Shown: one piece after another, positions 26,119 through 34,247 of the stretch
Layout of the letters: each line of letters begins with the position of its first letter
How positions within the stretch are numbered: position 1 is the first letter of the stretch
Position numbers and translations under genes: made by a program
The notes under the pieces: generated by a model
Database searches by the model: none
Told to the model about the DNA's origin: nothing
What the model saw: the letters and a program-made list of their open reading frames with translations, nothing else
NCBI GenBank assembly: GCA_964250225.1
Contig: CAXUEY010000003.1
Location: 20,347-84,346, forward strand
Direction of reading: 5' to 3'
DNA length: 64,000 nucleotides
Origin: Paraktedonobacter sp964250225
GTDB taxonomy: Bacteria; Chloroflexota; Ktedonobacteria; Ktedonobacterales; Ktedonobacteraceae

Positions 26119-27354
26119 TCAGGCCTGGATAAAGTCGCTCACCTGGACAAGCTGACCATTTTTAATTTGCAAGAACATGAAATCATTAACGCCGCTATGG
26201 TGATCGGGCGTCCAGGTCAGGTGGGGACCGAAACCGGTGTCGTAGTTGTTGAAATCATGGTCCAGGGCATTGCGCAAGCTGTCACGCGTGAGATTCTGGC
26301 CAGCCTTGTCCAGCGCATCGGTAAAGATCTTGGCGTTGATATAGCCATAGAACTTGTAGGCACCGAACACTGCATCACTGGCCGTGGCTTTCAGATAGTC
26401 CTGACCCACCGGTGAGTTGGTGCTGGTATACCCGCTCACATAGATACCCTCGCCAGCGGCGCCCAGAACTTTGGCCCAGGAGTTGTCGGCCATCGGGTAG
26501 TTGGCCAGGTAGCCCATCGCTGGACGATAACCAACGCTGGTTGCCGCCGCCACAAACTTGGCGGTGGGACCAGGCAGGCCGTTGAGCACNNNNNNNNNNN
26601 NNNNNNNNNNNNNNNNNNNNNNNNNNNNATTGGCAGCTTTGAGTGTCTGCACCGCTGCTGTAAAATCGGTCTGGGCGGCGTTGTACCCAACCGAGGCGAC
26701 TAATTGCGCGCCATTTTTCGGCAGCGTATTGTCCAACGCGCTTTTCTGCTGCAGACCCAGCACATCGTTCTCGTAGAGTAGCGCGACTTTTTGCGCCTTC
26801 AAGTTATGAGTGAGGTACGTGCCGATGACGTTGCCTTCATCGCCGTAGTTTGGCTGCGTCATCCACACCCACGGCAGAGCCTTTCCCTGCGCGTCGGCAA
26901 ATTTGGCACCACCACCAATCGGATCGACAAACGGAATGCCCTTCGGATTCGTGTAGCTCTCGGCCACATTCGCGGCCCCAGAACCACACACCTGGAATAT
27001 GGCGAAAGCATTGTCCTGTTCTATAAGCTGGCGTACCGCGTCTTTTGTTTTGGTTGGATCGCCGTTGTCACTAACCTGTACCAGTTTGACTTTACGTCCA
27101 TGAATGCCACCAGCCGCGTTAATCTTATCAATATAGAGCTGATCGCCGGCTAGAATGGGCGCGCAGATCACCTTGAGCGGACCAGTAGTGTCCAGAACAG
27201 CGCCAATCGTAATAGTGTCGCTGCTCACCCCAGGCACGTTGGCCTGCGTGCCAGTAGTGCTACCACCACAGGCCGCCAACATGAACAGAGCCGCTAGAGT
27301 GACAGGCAACACTGCATATCGTGTTCGTACACGTAGCCATGCAAGAAATCCCAT
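26119..27354 (-). CDS. livK: Branched-chain amino acid-type ABC substrate-binding lipoprotein
   Basis: A type I periplasmic-binding-fold lipoprotein (Peripla_BP_6): signal with lipobox LAAC (Cys at residue 29), then SDTITIGAVLDTTGPLK, INAAGGIHGRKVKLVQ, and DPTKTKDAVRQLIEQDNAFAI. It is the extracytoplasmic receptor for the LivHMGF transporter encoded divergently. These receptors bind leucine/isoleucine/valine but also amides, urea or aromatic acids, so the ligand is open. A 39-base N-run (26590-26628) interrupts the coding sequence; the frame is the same on both sides. The start has AGGGAG 8 bases upstream and a strong promoter with an operator just in front. Confidence 0.9.
   Translation of the reverse strand: MGFLAWLRVRTRYAVLPVTLAALFMLAACGGSTTGTQANVPGVSSDTITIGAVLDTTGPLKVICAPILAGDQLYIDKINAAGGIHGRKVKLVQVSDNGDPTKTKDAVRQLIEQDNAFAIFQVCGSGAANVAESYTNPKGIPFVDPIGGGAKFADAQGKALPWVWMTQPNYGDEGNVIGTYLTHNLKAQKVALLYENDVLGLQQKSALDNTLPKNGAQLVASVGYNAAQTDFTAAVQTLKAANXXXXXXXXXXXXXVLNGLPGPTAKFVAAATSVGYRPAMGYLANYPMADNSWAKVLGAAGEGIYVSGYTSTNSPVGQDYLKATASDAVFGAYKFYGYINAKIFTDALDKAGQNLTRDSLRNALDHDFNNYDTGFGPHLTWTPDHHSGVNDFMFLQIKNGQLVQVSDFIQA
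26590..26628. other. Assembly gap (39 N) inside livK
   Basis: Thirty-nine N; because the reading frame is kept across it, the estimated size may be right. Confidence 0.95.
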
Positions 27355-27398
27355 GGTCTTGCTCTCCCTTTGCTGAACACACCACTTGCGTGGGTTAC

Positions 27399-27454
27399 AA
27401 ATATGATATGTGAGTCATGTATCATATATACCAGATGTGCGCGTGCATTGTCAA
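27399..27454 (-). promoter_or_regulatory. livK promoter with palindromic operator
   Basis: On the minus strand TTGACA (27454-27449), an 18-base spacer and TATATA form the promoter. The palindrome ATGATA-N11-TATCAT overlaps and follows the -10 region (27399-27425 region), in the same place as at the KAS III-like gene. This placement suits repression. Confidence 0.65.
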
Positions 27455-27529
27455 GGGGAAAAGCCTTCTGGTTGCCTGTGCAAATCCAGCGAGAAGATAG
27501 GTAAAGCTAAGCCTTTCTACACTGATAGC

Positions 27530-27584
27530 TTGACAGCGCGGCTTTCTCATGGCATGATACGAAACATGAATCACTCGTCATGTT
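27530..27584 (+). promoter_or_regulatory. livH promoter with inverted repeat
   Basis: TTGACA (27530-27535), 17-base spacer, CATGAT (27553-27558), then AACATGA-N8-TCATGTT (27563-27584) just downstream. The inverted repeat shares the ATGA/TCAT half-site flavour of the livK operator but has another spacing. Confidence 0.5.
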
Positions 27585-27636
27585 ATCGATCTGGCAATGG
27601 TCTTCTTGAGAAAGAGGCTGCCGGGAGGCAAATGCA

Positions 27637-28554
27637 ATGCAGGGATTTTTGCAGGTAGTTCTGGCGGGACTGGTGACCGGGAGCTTGTATGGGCTGCTGG
27701 CACTGGGGATCGTCCTGGTGTATCGCACGACGGGAGTGCTGAACTTTGCGTATGGGGCTATTGCGTCCCTGTGTAGTTGTTTTTTGTATATTTTGCTCAC
27801 AGGGCCACACCTGAATTTCTGGCTGGCTCTGCCGCTAACACTGCTCTTCGCGTTGCTGCTAGGGATCGTGCTGGAACGTGGCTTTGCGCGGCCAGTGCTG
27901 CACGCGCCGATTTTCACGAAAGCGATTGCTACACTAGCCCTGGCGCTGGTGCTGGAGACTATCGCGCAAGCTATCTGGCCGCAACTCACTTCGGTGCAAC
28001 ACTTCCCCACGCCTTTTGATGGCCATGCCCTGCACCTGGGTGGCCTGTATATCTCGGTCATTGATATCGTGGTGCTTGTTGTCACGGCCCTGCTGATGCT
28101 CGGCCTGAACCTGTTTTTGACGCGTACACGCGCGGGTATTGCTATGCGGGCGATGGCTGACAATATTCCGGCCACGCGCTTGATGGGGGCACCAGTAGGA
28201 CGCATTTTTATGGTGGTGTGGGCCTTGAGCGCGCTTATTGCGGCGCTTAGCGGCATTCTGTTGGCCAGTCAGCAACAATTGATCGATGTGCAGTTTATGG
28301 ACCCGATCCTGATCCCCGCTTTTATTGGCGCTGTCCTGGGGGGACTCGATAGTCTGCCGGGTGCGCTGATCGGTGGTGTGCTCGTTGGGCTGGCCAGTAA
28401 CATCCTGGCGTATGTTGTGGCTGGACGTATGCTAGGCCCCGTGAATATCAGCGATCCGGCGATGCGTGATACTCTGATCTTTGGCGGTTTTGTCCTGGTA
28501 TTGTTGCTCAGACCGCAGGGTCTCTGGGGACGCGCACTCCTACGACGCGTCTAA
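27637..28554 (+). CDS. livH: Branched-chain amino acid-type ABC permease LivH
   Basis: A hydrophobic permease with eight or so membrane segments and LivH family features: GLVTGSLYGLLALGIVLVYR at the N-terminus, NFAYGAIASL, ARPVLHAPIFTKAIATLALAL, and the cytoplasmic coupling loop GIAMRAMADNIPATRLMG. The C-terminal part has PAFIGAVLGGLDSLPGALIGG. It forms the membrane channel together with LivM. GGGAGG lies 8 bases before ATG 27637. It is the first gene of the livHMGF operon; livM follows after about 15 bases. Confidence 0.94.
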   Translation: MQGFLQVVLAGLVTGSLYGLLALGIVLVYRTTGVLNFAYGAIASLCSCFLYILLTGPHLNFWLALPLTLLFALLLGIVLERGFARPVLHAPIFTKAIATLALALVLETIAQAIWPQLTSVQHFPTPFDGHALHLGGLYISVIDIVVLVVTALLMLGLNLFLTRTRAGIAMRAMADNIPATRLMGAPVGRIFMVVWALSALIAALSGILLASQQQLIDVQFMDPILIPAFIGAVLGGLDSLPGALIGGVLVGLASNILAYVVAGRMLGPVNISDPAMRDTLIFGGFVLVLLLRPQGLWGRALLRRV

Positions 28555-28569
28555 AGGAGGATGTGTTCT

Positions 28570-29652
28570 ATGATAGACAAACATGTACGCGAAGAAGAAC
28601 AATCCACAGCTTTTGTACCTGATACGCGCACGCGCAACCAGACGCGCCGACGCCTCTTGATCTTGCTGGCGAGTCTGGCTGGGATCTGCATCGTGGGCCT
28701 GATCCCGACGCTGTACGATCAGGTTTTCGGCCAGAGCGCGGGTTTTGAGTTGCATCGCGTCTCACTGATCGGGATCTTTGTGATTGCGGCCCTGGCTCAG
28801 AATATCCTCACAGGTTATGCCGCGCAACCCTCGCTGGGGAACGCTGCCTTCTTCGGCGTGGGCGCGTACCTGCTGACCTGGCTCACCCAGGATCTCAACC
28901 AATCCTATTGGGTCGGTATCCTCGTGGCGCTCCTCGCCTCAGGCGTCCTGGGCGTGATCGTTGGCACACCGGCGCTACGCATCTCAGGCGCGCACCTGGC
29001 GGTTGCGACGCTCGGCCTCGTCACTATCGTCGGCGAACTACTTAACTTCTGGGATACCACGGCTGGTCGCCAAAGCTACCAGATCAATACGCTGCCCGAT
29101 TTTCTGGGTGACGACCATATGCTCTACTATTTTGTCGCGGTCATCGTGGTGATCCTGCTCTTCCTGGCCTATCACCTGCTGCGTTCGCGGGTGGGACGCG
29201 CCTGGGTAGCGATCCGCGATAACGAGACCGCGGCTGAGGCCTTTGGTATTAACCTGACCGCTTCTAAATTGCAGGCATTTGTGGTCAGCGCTGTTTTAAC
29301 CGGCCTGGCGGGGGCGCTCTACGCGACCTGGGCTACGACGGCAGCTTCAACTATGTCGAGTGCCGATCAGACTATCGCTTTTCTGGCTATGATTGTGGTC
29401 GGTGGACTTGGCTCACTGATCGGCTCGGTGCTGGGCGCAATCTTTGTGGGCTTCCTCCCGCTGCTGCTGGGCCAGATACCCAGTCCATTGATGATGGGCC
29501 CCTTCCAGTTGCAAGTCTCAACCCTGCTCACCGGTATCTATGGCCTGCTTCTGCTACTCGCGCTGATTTTCTTTCCCACCGGCCTGAGCAGTCTGGGCGA
29601 ACGCGGCAATGTTCTCTGGCAACGTATCAGCAAACGTGGAGGCGCGCAATGA
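28570..29652 (+). CDS. livM: Branched-chain amino acid-type ABC permease LivM
   Basis: The second permease: a polar N-terminal arm, then about nine hydrophobic segments. LivM marks are NILTGYAAQPSLGNAAFFGVGAY, the coupling loop RVGRAWVAIRDNETAAEAFGI and MIVVGGLGSLIGSVLGAIF. ATG 28570 is preferred because AGGAGG (28555-28560) directly abuts the alternative ATG 28561, leaving no spacer there. Its stop overlaps the livG start by four bases (ATGA), so translation is coupled. Confidence 0.94.
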   Translation: MIDKHVREEEQSTAFVPDTRTRNQTRRRLLILLASLAGICIVGLIPTLYDQVFGQSAGFELHRVSLIGIFVIAALAQNILTGYAAQPSLGNAAFFGVGAYLLTWLTQDLNQSYWVGILVALLASGVLGVIVGTPALRISGAHLAVATLGLVTIVGELLNFWDTTAGRQSYQINTLPDFLGDDHMLYYFVAVIVVILLFLAYHLLRSRVGRAWVAIRDNETAAEAFGINLTASKLQAFVVSAVLTGLAGALYATWATTAASTMSSADQTIAFLAMIVVGGLGSLIGSVLGAIFVGFLPLLLGQIPSPLMMGPFQLQVSTLLTGIYGLLLLLALIFFPTGLSSLGERGNVLWQRISKRGGAQ

Positions 29653-30473
29653 ACGAGAGTCCTCTGTTAGAGATTCGCGGGCTGACGGTGTACTTCGGCG
29701 GCCTGCTGGCCATCAATGAACTGGACCTGAGCATCGACGAAGGCGAGATCTTTGCCCTGGTTGGCCCCAACGGCGCGGGCAAAACAACGGTGCTCAACTG
29801 TATCAGCGGGCTGATTAAGCCAACTGCGGGCAGTATCTCTTTCGCGGGCCAGGAGTTGCTCAAGCAGCCCGCCAACAAACGCGCGTCCCTGAGCATCGGG
29901 CGTACCTTCCAACAGGTGCAGTTGTTCACAAGCATGAGTGTGCTGGACAATCTGCTCACCGCGCAACATACGAGTCTGCACGCGGGCCTGCTGCGCGGTA
30001 TGCTCCCCTTTGGTCCGGCCAAACGCGAGGACGCGCAGGCCCGCGACCACGCTCGCTCTATTCTGGCGCTACTTGGACTGGAACAATACGCGCACCAGCC
30101 CGCTGGTGCACTCCCCTTTGGCGCGCAAAAGCTGATCGGCGTGGCGCGCGCGCTGGTTCTGCGCCCTCGCCTGGTACTGCTGGATGAACCCGCCGCTGGC
30201 GTTCACCCCCAGGAAGTGGATGAATTGGCGGCCAATCTGCACCGGTGGCGTACTGAGCTTGGCACGACATTGCTCCTGATTGAGCATAACATGCGTATCG
30301 TGCAAGCCGTGGCTGATCGCATCTGCGTGCTGGACTATGGCAAAAAGTTAGCGGAAGGCGCACCCAAAACGGTGCTCAACGACCCCGCTGTGCTGGAAGC
30401 CTATCTAGGACGCGAGGGTCGCACCCAGGCTGCGGCAGAGCATCAGGAGGAGGTCTCCCATGCTGAAGGTTGA
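29649..30473 (+). CDS. livG: Branched-chain amino acid-type ABC ATPase LivG
   Basis: One of two ATPases that power the importer. Walker A is GPNGAGKTT, followed by NCISGLIKPTAGSI, the Q-loop region IGRTFQQVQLF, Walker B LVLLDEPAAGVHPQE and the H-loop LIEHNM. The signature is LPFGAQK where most LivG proteins have LSYGxQR: a mild deviation. The family-specific insert (LRGMLPFGPAKREDAQARDHAR) is present. The end overlaps the livF start by 14 bases. Confidence 0.94.
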   Translation: MNESPLLEIRGLTVYFGGLLAINELDLSIDEGEIFALVGPNGAGKTTVLNCISGLIKPTAGSISFAGQELLKQPANKRASLSIGRTFQQVQLFTSMSVLDNLLTAQHTSLHAGLLRGMLPFGPAKREDAQARDHARSILALLGLEQYAHQPAGALPFGAQKLIGVARALVLRPRLVLLDEPAAGVHPQEVDELAANLHRWRTELGTTLLLIEHNMRIVQAVADRICVLDYGKKLAEGAPKTVLNDPAVLEAYLGREGRTQAAAEHQEEVSHAEG

Positions 30474-31167
30474 ACAATTACGTGCTGGCTATGGCACGCT
30501 CGAAGTCCTGCACAACATCTCATTCGAGGTACCCACAGGCGCCATCGTCGCGATTCTGGGCGCGAACGGCGCGGGGAAGTCCACCCTGATGCGCGCGCTT
30601 ACAGGCTTGATTCGTGCCTCAACAGGCACTATCGCATTGGAAGAGACACCCATCGAGAAGCTTTCTGTCGAAAAGCGCCTGAAAATGGGCATTGCCCTGG
30701 TACCTGAGGGACGTGATCTCTTTGGCTCACTCACTGTGCGTGAAAATCTGCTCATGGGCGCCTTTACCCGCTCTGCGCGCAACGAGATTGAAAGCGATAT
30801 TGAGCGCGTTCTGACGCACTTTCCGCGCCTGAAAACGCGCCTGAATGCCCACGCCGCCAGCCTGAGCGGTGGCGAGGGCCAGATGCTCGCCATCGGACGC
30901 GCCCTGATGTCACACCCACGCCTGCTCTTGCTGGACGAGCCGTCGCAGGGTCTGGCCCCGGTGATCGTTGATACGGTCTTTGATGTGGTGAGTCAGCTCA
31001 ACCGCGAGGAGCGACTGACGATTGTGCTGGTAGAGCAAAACGCGCGTCAGGCTCTTCAAATCGCTCATAACGCCTATATCCTACAAAGTGGCAGCATCGC
31101 CTTACACGGAGCAACCGCGGCACTGGCGAAAAATGAGGCTGTGCAAGCGCTGTACATGGGCGGCTAA
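30460..31167 (+). CDS. livF: Branched-chain amino acid-type ABC ATPase LivF
   Basis: The second ATPase: Walker A GANGAGKST, Q-loop region GIALVPEGRDLFGSLTVREN, canonical signature LSGGEGQML, Walker B LLLLDEPSQGLAP, and H-loop VEQNAR in the place typical for LivF. The length (235 residues) is that of the family. AGGAGG lies before ATG 30460, inside the livG end. It is the last gene of the operon, followed by a region with three copies of AGRTGATCCC. Confidence 0.94.
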   Translation: MLKVEQLRAGYGTLEVLHNISFEVPTGAIVAILGANGAGKSTLMRALTGLIRASTGTIALEETPIEKLSVEKRLKMGIALVPEGRDLFGSLTVRENLLMGAFTRSARNEIESDIERVLTHFPRLKTRLNAHAASLSGGEGQMLAIGRALMSHPRLLLLDEPSQGLAPVIVDTVFDVVSQLNREERLTIVLVEQNARQALQIAHNAYILQSGSIALHGATAALAKNEAVQALYMGG

Positions 31168-31215
31168 CTACACAGCTGTATCGAGTTAGGAGCGTATTCC
31201 CTGGTTTCGCGTGCA

Positions 31216-31325
31216 GGGATCATCTCTCAAGCAATGGCGCTTCGCCCAAAGCAGAGAGGTGATCCCATTTGGTGCTGCAAGCGGCACCTTGTCTGGGCTA
31301 TAATATTCGCAAGGGAGATGATCCC
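31216..31325. repeat. Three copies of AGRTGATCCC
   Basis: The decamer occurs inverted at 31216-31225 and direct at 31257-31266 and 31316-31325. The first two form an inverted repeat (11 of 12 bp, 31216-31227 with 31255-31266) that could end the liv operon, although no T-tract follows. TATAAT at 31299-31304 may serve the next gene. Confidence 0.4.
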
Positions 31326-31392
31326 TGACTCAGATCACGTTCACGCATTATCTGTTATTTTGGATAGATAGATACGAGGAGGAGTTGTAATC

Positions 31393-31800
31393 ATGCCGAT
31401 TTGCACAATTTGCGACGACACCGGGCTGCGCAACTCGGATTCTGCGCATCCCGCCTTTTGTTTTTGTGCCGCGGGCAAAGATGCGCGCCGCCAGTGGGAG
31501 ACCAGTCGTGGAACTGGTCAGGGGCACAACCAGCCGCGTCCGGCCAGTTTTATCGATATCGCCAACCTCGATAGTGTCAACGCTAGCGTCGATGCCATGC
31601 GCGCCTCGTTGCTGGGGTCCACCGCCGCCAGCGAGCCAGCGACTCCTGTCAGGCATAGCGCAGCAGCGCTCCTCTACCAGGTGGCCCACGCCGGCCACGA
31701 AATCTCCGTCTACGAGGCCACCCAGCTCTACGATCTTGCCAAAGCGCTGGAGGATTTTTTGGGCGCGTTGGCGCCGCTTGGGCGCAATCTCAAACGCTGA
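31393..31800 (+). CDS. Small protein with N-terminal Cys-rich (zinc-ribbon-like) motif
   Basis: Function unknown. The first 30 residues hold CTICDDTG and, 15 residues on, CFCAAG, the spacing of a DnaJ-type CxxCxxxG zinc-ribbon half. The remaining 100 residues are predicted mostly helical (VNASVDAMRASLLG, AAALLYQVAHAG, YEATQLYDLAKALEDFLGAL). GGAGGAG precedes the ATG, and a strong terminator follows the stop, so it is probably a single-gene unit. No membrane segment or signal is seen. Confidence 0.7.
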   Translation: MPICTICDDTGLRNSDSAHPAFCFCAAGKDARRQWETSRGTGQGHNQPRPASFIDIANLDSVNASVDAMRASLLGSTAASEPATPVRHSAAALLYQVAHAGHEISVYEATQLYDLAKALEDFLGALAPLGRNLKR

Positions 31801-31816
31801 GAAGGCAATGAACTAG

Positions 31817-31866
31817 AAAGCAGCCCACCGGCTCGGATAAAAGCCTCCGAGCCGGTGGGCTGCTTT
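31817..31866. terminator. Bidirectional terminator, 20-bp perfect stem
   Basis: Bases 31817-31836 and 31847-31866 are exact reverse complements with a 10-base loop, AAA/TTT at the base, between convergent genes. Confidence 0.9.
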
Positions 31867-31876
31867 TAGAGAAATT

Positions 31877-32866
31877 TTAGCGTTTACGCTGCACGACAAA
31901 ATCAATGATCTCATCCATGATGGCGCGGTCAGGTGAGTCTGGGAAATGGTGGAGTGCTGCGCGTGCTTTATCGGCGTAGACATAGGCGTCCTGTTGCGCG
32001 CGGGTCACATTATCACCGGCCAGTACCCAGTTGATAATTTCGCGGATCTCTGCTTCGTCATGGTCTGGCTCGCTGAGCAGTTTCTGGACCTGCTGGAGAT
32101 GGCCATTCAAAGCGGGCTCTTGCAGAGCGTAGATCAGGGGTAGCGTGACCATGCCCTGGCGCAGGTCGTTGCCCGCGGGCTTGCCAATGGTACTCTGGTC
32201 CTCGGTGTAATCCAGGATATCGTCGATAATCTGGAAGGCGATGCCCAGGTTCAGACCGTACTCATAGAGCCACTCGATCTCTTGCTCTGAAGATCCGCTG
32301 ATAATCGCGCCACCCTTGCAGCAAGCCGCGATCAGGCAGGCGGTTTTGCGGCTGATTTTCTCATAGTAGCTTTGCAGGGTCAGATTGGCCTGCCCAGAGG
32401 TCATCAGCTCGATAATCGTGCCTTCGCAGACGGTGGCGACGGTATCCGAGAAAAGGTGATCGATGCGTGGATCTTCGATATCCGCGATTAAACCGGCAGT
32501 TTTGGCAAAGTAGTAGTCGCCGAGCAGAATGGCGATCTGGTCACCCCAGAGCGCGTTGACGGTGGGATTACCACGACGGGTCAGAGATTTATCAACGATA
32601 TCATCGTGAATCAGCGTGGCCAGGTGCACCATCTCGAAGGCCACACTGAGGAGAAGCAATTTCTTGAAGCGATACGTATTCAGTTTGCCGGAAAGCAGGG
32701 TGAGCGCGGTTCTGAGACGTTTGCCAGGCGAACCCAGCGCGTGCATAGACGCGGAGTTCAGAATGTCGAGTCCAGAGGTTGCGCGCTCTTTAAAGGTCGT
32801 CTCTACTTGTTCCAGGTCTGACTCAATACCGGCAAATAGGTGGCTCAAAGTGGCCGTATCGTTCAT
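31877..32866 (-). CDS. Polyprenyl diphosphate synthase (trans-isoprenyl synthase)
   Basis: Adds isopentenyl diphosphate units to an allylic primer to give the long side chain of quinones or related prenyl diphosphates. Both Asp-rich motifs are clear: LIHDDIVDKS (first) and FQIIDDILDYTED (second), with GKRLRTAL upstream for diphosphate binding. In the chain-length region before the first motif the residues are SVAFEMVHLATL, with small side chains at the usual gate, which fits a long product (HepT/IspB-like). ATG 32866 is preferred (GGAGAA about 8 bases upstream). It could supply the substrate of the MenA-like enzyme, but is 21 kb away. Confidence 0.92.
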   Translation of the reverse strand: MNDTATLSHLFAGIESDLEQVETTFKERATSGLDILNSASMHALGSPGKRLRTALTLLSGKLNTYRFKKLLLLSVAFEMVHLATLIHDDIVDKSLTRRGNPTVNALWGDQIAILLGDYYFAKTAGLIADIEDPRIDHLFSDTVATVCEGTIIELMTSGQANLTLQSYYEKISRKTACLIAACCKGGAIISGSSEQEIEWLYEYGLNLGIAFQIIDDILDYTEDQSTIGKPAGNDLRQGMVTLPLIYALQEPALNGHLQQVQKLLSEPDHDEAEIREIINWVLAGDNVTRAQQDAYVYADKARAALHHFPDSPDRAIMDEIIDFVVQRKR

Positions 32867-33063
32867 AACAGGTTCTCCAATTTTTGGCACCGTTCACAAA
32901 GAAAAAGCAACACAGCTTTTTCTCAAGCGCCATCGTTTTTCTCTGATGTGTTCCTATGCAGATTATAGCACGGCTCAACCATAGCGACGAGTGAGCCGAC
33001 TTATGTATGTATGTTTGTGAATATTTTATTCAGCGTTGCCAGAAGCCGGAAAATGGAGGTGGA

Positions 33064-34008
33064 TCAGACGCTCGACGTAGTATCTAGCTCCATCAGATCC
33101 TCCTGCACAAAGCCCGCGCTCATGTTGAATTCGTCCAGGGCGTCCATCGCGGTGCGGTACTCCTCCCAACTCAGGCGGCGGTTGAGGATCGGGTCGTTGA
33201 CGGCTTTCCAGGCGGGAAAATACTGATCCATCAAGCTGACAGGCGTGTCCGGCCCCAGCTCTTGCGCAATCCAGCGTAGCACTTCGCGTGTACCGGAGAT
33301 GTCTTCGGGCATGACCAGATGGCGGATTAGCAGGCCACGCCGCGCGATCCCTTCGTCGTCGAGTTGCAGGGGACCAACCTGGCGGTACATTTCGCGCAGG
33401 GTGATCTGGTTGGACTCGACATAATGTGGCATCTTTGAGGTGCGCAGGGCGTGTTTGTTGTCGGAATATTTGGAGTCGGGCAGGTAAATGTCCACGACCC
33501 CATCCAGCAACTGGAGCGTCTCCAGGTTCTCATAGCCCGCGCAGTTATAGACAAGCGGCAGGCGCAGCCCCTTCTCACAGGCAATCACCAGCGCTTTCAG
33601 GATCTGGGGGACAAAATGCGTGGGTGTCACCAGGTCCAGATTGTGACAGCCTCTTTTTTGCAGATACATCATCATCGAGGCCAGGCGTTCCGGTCCCACG
33701 CGATGACCCAGCCCTCCCTGGCTCAGAGAGAAATTCTGGCAATACGTGCAGCGCGCCTGGCAGTAGCCGAAAAAAATCGTCCCCGCGCCTCGTGTGCCGC
33801 TGATGGGTGGCTCTTCGCGTCGATGAACGTTCCAGGAGGCCACGATAGCCTCGGTTTTCGAGTGGCACACGCCCGTTTTGCCAGCAATGCGGTTACAGCG
33901 GCAATTTTGTGGACAGATCGTACAACTGCGCAGTACTTCCCACGCGGCCTCTGCACGTTGCGCCAGTTCGCCACTTTCATAGAGATTGAGATATCCTGGA
34001 TAAAGCAT
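33064..34008 (-). CDS. Radical SAM protein, PflX-like (COG1313)
   Basis: An AdoMet radical protein: the cluster motif C-x3-C-x2-C is in FGYCQARCTYCQNF. The preceding region has a second Cys set typical of this family (RSCTICPQNCRCNR, GVCHS) and the line HRREEPPISGTRGAGTIFF. Later LVTPTHFVPQI, YLPDSKYSD and HLVMPEDISGT match the PflX group, whose substrate is unknown; similarity to pyruvate-formate-lyase activating enzyme is limited. ATG 34008 is preferred because GAGGA lies 9 bases upstream; ATG 34053 or TTG 34086 would lengthen the N-terminus. No glycyl-radical enzyme is encoded nearby. Confidence 0.85.
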   Translation of the reverse strand: MLYPGYLNLYESGELAQRAEAAWEVLRSCTICPQNCRCNRIAGKTGVCHSKTEAIVASWNVHRREEPPISGTRGAGTIFFGYCQARCTYCQNFSLSQGGLGHRVGPERLASMMMYLQKRGCHNLDLVTPTHFVPQILKALVIACEKGLRLPLVYNCAGYENLETLQLLDGVVDIYLPDSKYSDNKHALRTSKMPHYVESNQITLREMYRQVGPLQLDDEGIARRGLLIRHLVMPEDISGTREVLRWIAQELGPDTPVSLMDQYFPAWKAVNDPILNRRLSWEEYRTAMDALDEFNMSAGFVQEDLMELDTTSSV

Positions 34009-34095
34009 ACAGATAGTTTCCTCTACCTCGCTTCGAGTGTGTAAGATATTCATGCAAACAAAATATATACCCAACAAGTGGAGCAAGCACTAGAG

Positions 34096-34192
34096 ACTAT
34101 GGACGGGATGCTATATGCATTACAGAGCAATTGCTTGAATCTGCTGATTTTACACAGAAATCCATCAATTGCTCGAATGCCCCGTCCATAGT
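34096..34192. repeat. 97-bp element with 12-bp terminal inverted repeats
   Basis: ACTATGGACGGG (34096-34107) is exactly inverted at 34181-34192. Inside, CAATTGCTTGAAT (34128-34140) recurs as CAATTGCTCGAAT (34165-34177). The element lies between the stop of the repeat-rich gene and the radical SAM gene on the same strand. It could be a small MITE-like relic or an RNA structure; there is no transposase. Confidence 0.4.
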
Positions 34193-34247
34193 AGGGGTGC
34201 CCCCGAAGCGCGCCCTTCTTGCCAACACACCCAATGTGCCTTACGCG

